Shown piece after piece: positions 55,619 through 64,000 of a stretch of DNA of 64,000 nucleotides. The stretch is taken from contig OZ026840.1 of the NCBI GenBank assembly GCA_964023205.1, positions 11,270,603 through 11,334,602 of the forward strand. The letters are read 5' to 3'. A program made the position numbers and the translations under genes. How positions within the stretch are numbered: the stretch's first letter is position 1; every line of letters begins with the position of its first letter. The DNA comes from Lutraria lutraria. Taxonomy: Eukaryota; Mollusca; Bivalvia; Venerida; Mactridae. The notes below the pieces were generated by a model, which worked only from the letters and a program-made list of their open reading frames with translations, searched no databases and was not told the origin of the DNA.

Positions 55619-56520
55619 AACAAGAGTGCCAGGTCACAAATATGCCCTTCAAGTCATTTTTCAAAGCGTTAAGGGGCATAACTCAAAAGTGCCTGGGCCG
55701 ATTGGACTGGTTATAGACCTTGACAGGGATCTCATGGCCATAAACATTTCCATCATGTTTGTTGAGGATCCGAATAAAACTGTTTGAATTAAAGAGTGGA
55801 CACCCTTGTCGATGGACAATCTGACAAGGTTTGGTGAAGATCCAATTAAAACCGTGATATCTAGAGCTTTAACAAGATTTTGACCTGGTGACCTATTTCT
55901 TGACCCCAGCTGACCCATGTTCGACCTTGGCTCACATATCATTTAGGCAAACATTCTGACAAGGTTTGGTGAAGATCCAATAAAAACTGTGACATCTACA
56001 GTATTAACAAAGTTTTCCTAAGATTTGACCTAGTGATCTAGTTATTAATCCCATATTTGTACTTAACTGTTATATCATTAAAACAAACAATTTGACAAAG
56101 TTTGGTGAAGATACAATTATAACTGTGAATTCTATAGCATTAACATGTTTTTTTTCATAAGATTTGACCTAGCAACCTAGTTTTTGACCCCAGATGACCA
56201 ATGTTCGAACTTGTCCAAGATATTATAAAGACGAACATTCTGAGTATTCATGATGATCCAATCAAAACAGTGACTTCTAGATTGTTCACAAGTTATTCCC
56301 TTATTTGGCCCTGGTGACATAGTTTTTTAACCCAAATTACCCATTATCGACCTCGTCCAAGATTTTGTCAATATTAACATACTGACCTAGTTTAGCGAAA
56401 ATTGAGCTAAAAATGTGGCCCCTAATGTGTTCACAAGGTAAAAGTTTGACACTGCACGACACCGAACGAAGACTGATCACAAAAGCTCACCTTGAGCAAA
56501 AGTGCTCATGTGAGCTAAAA
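55619..56520 (+). mobile_element. Family A tandem-core element, copy 5 (diverged)
   Basis: Head variant AACAAGAGTGCCAGGTCAC, an unusual first unit (AAGGGGCATAACTCAAAAG), normal A cores from about 55815, and tail GCTCATGTGAGCTAAAA. Its right end abuts a copy of the 29805-type repeat. Confidence 0.7.
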
Positions 56521-56755
56521 TTCCTGAAAATCATATGCGGCCCACCGTTTCTGCCAAACAAGAGGCCTTCAACCACATTGTTTCCATATTAAACTCAGTT
56601 TGTATTAAAGAAAATCCTTTAGAGTAGACTAAATAGACCATAACTTTGCCATTTCTTGAGATATTTTGATCAAATAACTTTTATTTTATACAGAAATCAT
56701 AGCTCTTACAGGACAGATAATATAACTGGAATATTGTCACCTATGAATTTAATAA
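56521..56755. mobile_element. 29805-type MITE, left-truncated copy
   Basis: Contains GAGGCCTTCAACCACATTG and GGAATATTGTCACCTATG. The left end is missing where the diverged family A element stops. Confidence 0.6.
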
Positions 56756-57858
56756 GTGTATTAAGACTTTCGTAAATGTTTGTGTAAAGATTCTATTTTC
56801 AAGTGAGAGCACAAATATTGCATGAATTATCTAATTAATCAAAATGGCTGCTCCATTCTATATTTAGTGCATGAAGGTCACAATACATAAATTTTACATA
56901 ATAAGTTTATTTTCTATTTTAATATAAAAATCTTCAGACTACACCAACACTCCCTTTGGATACAAAGACTAAACTTCAAATGGGGAAACAAAGTGACCTA
57001 GTGTATGGAGAAGTCTGTATCAAAAACTCCACTGATCAAATACAGGTGTAGAACAAGCCATGTTTTATAGAATGAGAAATCTGGCATGTTTTCATTCATA
57101 AACCATAGGAGAAAGGTACAACATATGTGTGTGTGTTGAAGTATATAATCATACACCAGTAGTCTTATCAGCTAAAGATTTTATGAACATTTTCTGTAGG
57201 TTTGAAATTGGATGTATGAAGCAATAAACTGCTGGAAGTGAAATACTTATCCTTGAAGTAAGAAGGCTACAGATACACAAGCCAGAAGGCTACCCTTCAA
57301 AAATAGTTTGTTTGTTGTAATGCTCCAAACTCATACTGAAAAACCCAACCTAGATGTTTTGGCCTCTAAGTAACTTAGGTAACTTTTTTACATAAAAATA
57401 GCATTCTAATATGTATTTTGGATTCAATTAGTTATAAAGAAAATATTTCCATCCCATAGAAAATTGATTGGGTTGGGTTATTGCAAAACAAGCTAAGAGG
57501 TACAGAACTGTATCATGGTACCACATTTAATATGCTACATCTAAAAAAATAAATTAGTATACACCATGTATTCTTCTGTGGGTTTTTTAAAATGAAAGCA
57601 TTTCAGTTCATTTATTAACACTACTTCTAGATTATTAAATATTTATTGGCTCCTATCAATATTGAAAGAAACGTGTTTTAATGGGACATAATGTTCAGTA
57701 GGAAGGTTAAATGTTCAACTGTTCTGAGGTAGGAGCCATAATTTAATCTCCTGACTCATCAATTAGTGTCAGTAAGTCTGTTTGTACAAGATATTTGATA
57801 CAGTAAAAAAAGTATTACTTATTAAACTTCCAAACTCACCAACTGAATGTTGTAAGTA
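56756..57858. other. Non-coding stretch, nothing recognised
   Basis: No supported exon, RNA gene or repeat family. Presumed laminin intron. Confidence 0.4.
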
Positions 57859-58121
57859 CAGGGATGACAATAGAGCCAAATTAAACATTCAAAAATCATA
57901 TGCAGCTGACCATTTTTGTCAAAAATGAGGCCTTCAACCACATTGTTTCCATATTTAACTCAGTTTGTATTTTAAAAAAATCCTTCAGAGCAGATTAAAT
58001 TGACCATAACTGCCATTTCTTGAGAAATTTTCATCAAATAACTTTTATTTTGCTCAGAAATCATAGCTCTTTCAGGACAGATAAATCCGGAATTATCATA
58101 TCCAGAATATTGTCACCCCTG
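57859..58121. mobile_element. 29805-type MITE, copy 3
   Basis: CAGGGATGACAATAG and ATATTGTCACCCCTG ends with the same interior as 29805-30090. Complete but diverged. Confidence 0.65.
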
Positions 58122-58295
58122 TATTCACATTATGAATATTCCCCCAATTTGCCCCTAGCTTTCATGTATTTGTCCCCCCTTACCAGCACCTTGTCTTCCC
58201 CTTTTCCTTAATAAACCCCCTAGCCAGTATACCCAAGGATGCAGGAGGATTTAGTTTCAAGAGACAAAACAATTGAAGATAATTATTTTGTTTTG

Positions 58296-58506
58296 TTTGT
58301 TTATATCGAGTTTTACGCCAACAGTCAGTGTCATATGAGGCGGACAGTTCACCTAACCATCGTTCCTGGGAAGAACCAATATAAGACTCCCATCCTCCGT
58401 AAACAACTGCCTACTTTCTCACATAAAGAGACATGGTCGGTAGCAGGGCTTAAACCCACAACTCTCTATCAGTGAGAGGATCCACTCAACCATGGAGGCG
58501 GGTCTA
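58296..58506 (-). mobile_element. tRNA-derived SINE, copy 2
   Basis: Minus-strand head GCCTCCATGGTTGAGTGG, B-box-like GGGTTTAAGCCC, same body as 25362-25580 and the same end (GGCGTAAAACTCG). The two copies differ by scattered substitutions and small indels. Confidence 0.7.
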
Positions 58507-58635
58507 AAAATAATTATTACACTACCAGTTAGGCATAAAAAATATATGTTTGTTTCTGGGTTGGTAAAATAGGGTTGGTAGGTCAGGGCTTTTTATCTGC
58601 TCTTGAAAGCTTGTGTAAAGGTAAAAAGATCTCGA

Positions 58636-59493
58636 AAGTGGATGAACGGTTCCTCTGGCCGAATAGTCTAGGGTTTCATTGCTCTGGCCGAATAAATAGT
58701 CTAGGGTTTAGTTCCTCTGGCCGAATAAATAGTCTAGCGTTTCGTTCCTCTAGCAATAAATAGGGTTTCGTTCCTCTAGCAATAAATAGTCTAGGGTTTT
58801 GTTCCTCTGGCCGAATAAATAGTCTACTAGGGTTTCGTTCCTCTAGCAATAAATAGTCTAGGGTTTCGTTCCTCTAGCAATAAATAGTCTAGGGTTTAGT
58901 TCCTTTAGCAATAAATAGTCTAGGGTTTCGTTCCTCTAGCAATAAATAGTCTAGGGTTTCGTTCCTCTAGCAATAAATAGTCTAGGGTTTAGTTCCTTTA
59001 GCAATAAATAGTCTAGGGTTTCGTTCCTCTAGCAATAAATAGGGTTTCGTTCCTCTAGCAATAAATAGTCTAGGGTTTTGTTCCTCTGGCCGAATAAATA
59101 GTCTACTAGGGTTTCGTTCCTCTAGCAATAAATAGTCTAGGGTTTCGTTCCTCTAGCAATAAATAGTCTAGGGTTTAGTTCCTTTAGCAATAAATAGTCT
59201 AGGGTTTCGTTCCTCTAGCAATAAATAGTCTAGGGTTTAGTTCCTTTAGCAATAAATAGTCTACTAGGGTTTCGTTCCTCTAGCAATAAATAGTCTAGGG
59301 TTTTGTTCCTCTAGCAATAAATAGTCTAGGGTTTCATTCCTCTGACCGAATAAATAGTCTAGGGTTTAGTTCCTTTAGCAATAAATAGTCTACTAGGGTT
59401 TCGTTCCTCTAGCAATAAATAGTCTAGGGTTTTGTTCCTCTAGCAATAAATAGTCTAGGGTTTCATTCCTCTGACCGAATAAATAGTCTAGGG
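58636..59493. repeat. 31-bp minisatellite, about 28 units
   Basis: Main unit: CTCTAGCAATAAATAGTC then TAGGGTTTCGTTC (31 bp). A second unit type has CTCTGGCCGAATAAATAGTC; some units gain CTA (GTCTACTAGGG) or lose TAGTC. Type order repeats in blocks (for example 58741-58900 and 59031-59170). Confidence 0.92.
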
Positions 59494-59499
59494 GGATAA

Positions 59500-60830
59500 G
59501 GATATGTTGGATTCCAGAAACAATATTTTTAGATCTTAATGACAACTGTCTCATGACACAGACTAATGGAGAAATGAACATCAGGCTATCTTAACCATGA
59601 TCTTCCATGTACAATTATTTAGAATATATTTAATACTGACTCAAGGCTCAAGGGCAATCCTTTCAAATAATTAAAAATACATGCTGGAAACACAGAATGC
59701 TTCAAATATGTGCATAAAAGTGTAAGTGTCTTTGTTTGTAGGTACATACTACAGCAGTAGCATTTATCAATGTACTCAGAGATATACATGTAGCACATGT
59801 GAAGTACTCGGGTGTCTGAAAATCTGAAAACCGATATAAACACTCGATATAAACACTCGCCAACAGAGATTGATGGATTAAGATGGTTTACTTAGATCTT
59901 CATAATTTTTTTAGCTTAGTACAAACTTCTTTTTATGAAGTATAATAATTATTCAAACTATTATGTATAACTATTAACTACATGTAATATACAAAAATGT
60001 GTACAGCTTATATAAAAGCCTAGAACAATTGCAAAAACAAATTCATTACAATATCAAAATTTCTGAAAATCCTTTTTTTTTTAATTTAAGGTGGGATGTT
60101 CAGAATGAGGTATTTTTTAGGAACCCTTTTTCTTATCCATATCAAATATCTTGATTATTTCCTATTTAAAATAAGCAATTTTTTTGAAACATGATTTGAC
60201 ATTATTCTTGCGAATTGTTCGAAGTTGGCTCCTATTCCATAGATCAGATGACCACATGATTGTCAGCCCCTATTACAGTTTTATCACCATGTTTTATATT
60301 TACAGTTACTGTCACTTTGACTGTTTAAATATAATTATCTACTTATCAAAACAAAACATCATAGATAACATATCTATTGACTTAAAGTATAGAAAAGATA
60401 TTTTGAACCAGTAAAATCTAAAAAATACAAAAAATCCTGAGTCATCAAAGTTGGCCACAATTTTTATGTTTACAATTAGATAAATGGATCATTGTTGGTA
60501 AAAAGTCTACCTGATTTTATACAGACATCAAAATAAGGTCACTAGGTTCCTCTTGTGGTTTTTTGGGGAGAGAAGAATGATTGTAGTAAATTTTGTAGTA
60601 AATATCCAACAGTTACTTGAAGATCTGTAGGTCATAAAAATAACACTGGAATGTGAGTAATAAATAAATCAAAACTATTTCATTAATCATTAATGTGGCC
60701 TCAACAATGTATTAACAAAGACAGAGAAAAAAGGTTTAACTAACTTATAATAAAACATAAGATGGACTAGTTATGCTTTTATTTCATACGATACCCAATT
60801 AGAATATAAATGTGGTCCAATCTTAGCTTG
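59500..60830. other. Non-coding stretch, nothing recognised
   Basis: No supported exon or repeat family; short ORFs are random. Presumed laminin intron. Confidence 0.4.
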
Positions 60831-60834
60831 GGTA

Positions 60835-61700
60835 AGTCAAAGCACTAAAAGAACTCATGAAAACTGGTTTTACATAGACTTAATTGCACTGCAACATGGA
60901 ACAGGAATTTAAAGATGTTTTTTTGGTAGTTCGCTACATTTTTCACATAGACATATAGGAAAAATTAAAACTGATCAATGATTTTTTTAAAAACTTTGCA
61001 TGATCGTAGCACATGCAAAAAAAATTGAGGGTCACTGATCTCATTTTTTATTTATCTGCCCTTGAATTTGGATTTTTTGCTTATTTTAGGTCATTTCAAG
61101 GGCATATAATTCACCATAATTTTACTCAGTTTATGTTGGATTATTGTTCTTTAGGTTAATTTCATAAAAGTATCTCCCATTACATTTTAATAATATTGCA
61201 ACAACAAGATAAAATGAGTAAGAGCCATAGAAAATGAAGTTACAATATGTAAATTTTCTGATAGAGACAGAATAATGGTTTCCAAAAAAAAAATTATGCT
61301 CGACAAACTTTTAATGATTAAAAAATGGCTTAATTTAAAACAATGGGTTTCAGATTAACAAAGGGTTTGCCAAATAAACCGTAATGGTTAATGATAAGAG
61401 ATATATATTATGTTTACCTCTAAGCATTAATGGGTTAACAGGGAAAAATATGTCAATATAGGATTTTGTAATTCGGGCTAGTAAATTTGGTTTTGGGCGA
61501 GTAACTTTTGTTAAATTACTGGCCCGAATGGCGAGTAATTTCAAAATGCTAATTTCGAAGACTGCACTATGTGCTCTGATGAGCTAAAAAGGTAGACCTT
61601 TTGTCCCCATCAAAATTCATGTTTGCCAACTGATGAGTGAGCGAGGGACAGCTATGAAAAGCAGAACTATCGTTCAGTTTCAGCCTGTTGCATGTAAATA
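60835..61700. repeat. Dispersed repeat copy 2, interrupted
   Basis: 60835-60915 (AAAGCACTAAAAGAACTCAT; ACATAGACTTAATTGCACTG) and 61608-61700 (AAAATTCATGTTTGCC; GGGACAGCTATGAAAAGCAG) match neighbouring parts of the repeat at 16831-17060. The 690 bases between them end in a family C tail remnant. Confidence 0.45.
61555..61590 (+). mobile_element. Family C tail remnant
   Basis: GAAGACTGCACTATGTGCTC then TGATGAGCTAAAAAGG matches the tail of the element at 37160-37925. The upstream core is not recognisable. Confidence 0.45.
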
Positions 61701-63090
61701 AAGATCTGTAATGTCATGTGATACTAATCTATTCATCACAAATTAATGAACATCAAACGGACAGGGATTTGAAGCTATGTACCCACTCGGAATTATTTAT
61801 AGTTTCCCACTTAAAATAATACTAATACACTAACCAACAATATACACTGACTTGACTAGAGACATCACTAAATAAGTTCATTCAATTAATGAGGCATTTC
61901 CTTTTAAAACATGGAGAAAAATATTTCTGTCATAATAGGAAAAATGATATTTTTAGTCAAAATGATAAAGTTACTGTCATATAATAACAATGGTATGCGG
62001 ACAATTTGACTCTTAAGACTTAATGAATAGTCTATCTTCCTAACATTGCTACAATGAACATATCATACATCCACAGACTAGTATGACATTACCATTGTAG
62101 AACTCAATCTGTCATATGGCTTAGTAGTTGCGATCTTGTAACTTTCGTCATTTATTATTCAAGTTCGCTATTTTATAGAGTTTTAGAGAATTTTTCCACA
62201 CAATATAAAAGGTCAAAAAGGTATTCAATAATATATGCCATGAAATATTTAATTAATTTACAATATTTCATGCCATAGTTTTATACCTTCTTACAAATAC
62301 AACAAATAATAAGGAAGAAGTACCCAGCAATTATGTAAGTAATATTCCAAAAGGAACAGACAGAATTATATGACAGGGGCTTATGTGAAAAGTGGAAGAT
62401 GCTGGGCACTGGAAATTAAACAACTGAGGCAAATTTGAGAACTATTCACAACGCAAATAGAGGAAATATGGGGGTAGGGGTTGAAGAGTGTGCTATTATT
62501 CTATAAGTACTATTGTACATCGTTACTAAACAATGAAATTTCGGAATGTTTTTATTGCAAATAAAGGTCAGTTTCACTGGTAAGACATCTTTCTAGGTAG
62601 AATAAGACCTACTTTAATTTTAACATCCAAAAAGCTACTGGGGCTTTATAAATTGTTCAGTATCTTTAGTTCCTGAGTTGAATGTACTAGAATATAATTG
62701 TGATGTAATTAATTACTTTTCTAAAGTAATTGTAATTTAATTAATTACATTTGGAAAAAGGGTGTAATTGTAATTGAAGAATCCACATGTAATTGTAATT
62801 TAATTAAATACATTTCAAAGTAATAGACCCCAAGTCTGAATTGTTGACTATCATTGTCTCTTTCATAGTAAAACAAGATGCGTTTTTAAAACACAAAAGC
62901 TCACTCAGGATGGCCTTGACATTAACCTACAGACCTGAAAATGCACAGGCCCTGTAGAGAAGTCATGTGGAACCAACATAATTATGAAGTTTTATGATTG
63001 TAGGTGGAAGCATTTTTATCTTATAGGCAAGGTTTAAGTTTGGTACAAACAGACAGGCCAAAGACAAAAGCCTCCCTCCCGTATCAATAG
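61701..63090. other. Non-coding stretch with a TAATTA-rich patch
   Basis: No exon found. 62690-62830 is a patch of repeated GTAATTGTAATTTAATTAAT-like sequence. Otherwise nothing recognised. Confidence 0.4.
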
Positions 63091-63092
63091 AT

Positions 63093-63108
63093 TGGGGGGG
63101 GGGGGGGG
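63093..63108. repeat. Poly-G run
   Basis: About 15 consecutive G just before a family C head. Could form a quadruplex or be an assembly-sensitive homopolymer. Confidence 0.8.
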
Positions 63109-63118
63109 ACAATAACTA

Positions 63119-64000
63119 AACAAGAGGGCCATGATGGCCCTATAATGCTCACCAGGAAAAATAATGAGAGAAAAACATCATGAGCCTATGCAAAATCAAG
63201 TGACTCGGGGCGGGGCGAATTTTGACCCCAGCGCCATAATTTCAACAAATTTGTTAGACAATGCTACATACTAAATATCTAAGCTCTAGACCTTGAGTTT
63301 TCAGACAAGATGATATTTTAAATTTTCCTATATAAGCTTATATAAAATAGAGTAAATCCCGTGGTGGAGCTAATTTTGACCCCAGGGCAATAATTTGAAC
63401 CTACTTGGTAGAGGTCCAGTAGACAATGCTACATCCGAAATATCTAAGCTCTAGGCCTCGAGGTTTCGGAGAAGATTTTCTAAATTTTGCCTGTTATAAT
63501 CTTAATGCTACAATACATACCAAATATCTTAGCTCTAGGTATTGTGGTTTTGGGCAAGAAGATTTTTAAAATTTTCCCTTTATAAATTAGAGTTAACCCC
63601 GGGGCGGGGCCAATTTTGACCCCAGGGCCATAATTTGCACACAGTTGTTAAAGGATCATTAGAAAATGCTACATACAAAATATCTAAGCCCTAGCTAGGC
63701 CTTATGGTTTTGGACCAGAAGATTTTTTTGACATTCCTATATTACCCTATGTAAATTAAGTGACCCCCAGGTCGGTGCCAATTTTGATCCAAGGGCAATG
63801 ATTTGAACAAACTTGGTAGAGGTCCACTAGACAATTATACACACCAAATATCTAAGCTCTTAGTCCAGTGGTATTGGACCAGAAGATTTTTAAAGTTTTT
63901 CCTAATGGTTGCCATGGCAACCAGAGTTTTTAATGAAATTAACATGAAATGAACAACTTTGTTAGAGCTTCATGCAAGGAACATCCCTGTAAAGTTTCGT
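63119..64000 (+). mobile_element. Family C tandem-core element, runs off window
   Basis: Head AACAAGAGGGCCATGATGGC, GCTCACCAGG; five core units; then GGTTGCCATGGCAACCAGAG and AGCTTCATGCAAGGAACATC, the pre-tail region, at the window edge. It starts just after a run of 15 G. Confidence 0.8.

Noticed and set aside
57838..57870. Possible laminin exon end (donor-like GTGAGT at 57839-57834 on the minus strand)
   Set aside because: Its upstream side is the end of a MITE and the translation has no LN character.
58636..59493. TCTAGGGTTT resembling the plant telomere repeat
   Set aside because: The unit is 31 bp with much unrelated sequence; TAGGGTTT occurs once per unit by chance.

Overview
This is an animal (metazoan) genomic window: AT-rich, with short exons, long introns and dense small repeats, and no prokaryotic or organellar features. 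The repeats include tandem-core elements, tRNA-derived SINEs and TIR elements. Their style, together with the protein sequences, suggests a lophotrochozoan, most likely a bivalve mollusc. That placement is an inference; nothing here names a species.

The dominant gene is a laminin gamma-1-type chain on the minus strand. Twenty-seven exons between 50147 and 16574 join in a single frame with canonical GT/AG junctions and matching phases, for 4155 nt and 1384 codons plus stop. They encode the C-terminal end of the LN domain, LE1-4, the split LE5 with its L4 (laminin IV) domain, LE6-11, the coiled-coil rod and the conserved C-terminal Cys tail. About 225-235 N-terminal residues (signal peptide and most of LN) are missing. 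I could not find them between 50148 and 64000, so they probably lie beyond the window.

Downstream of the laminin stop (16573 to about 12100) is repeat-poor AT-rich sequence that is probably 3' UTR. From 7463 to 10853 is a 34-bp satellite of about 100 copies. At the left edge (2847 to 770 and beyond, minus strand) two phase-compatible exons give the start of a second gene. Its product has a Tyr/Pro-rich N terminus followed by an Arg/Gly-rich segment, so it is probably an RNA-binding or nuclear protein, identity unknown.

The rest is introns and flanks filled with mobile and tandem DNA: (i) a family with a hairpin head and a GTGAGCTAAAAA tail but interchangeable tandem cores (A, C and D here); (ii) TIR elements with tandem cores (B); (iii) two hAT-like elements with exact 8-bp target duplications; (iv) a TA-target TIR element with two copies, one supported by a paralogous empty site; (v) pogo-like elements, one about 3.6 kb long containing two nested family A copies; (vi) SINEs; and (vii) several minisatellites. 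One 38-bp minisatellite was built from the 3' splice site of laminin exon 10, and another, with a 44-bp unit, was seeded by the head of a SINE.

I found no new multi-gene system. The strongest unusual signals are the splice-acceptor minisatellite, the SINE-seeded satellite, the CpG-decay pattern of the 34-bp satellite and the modular tandem-core elements.
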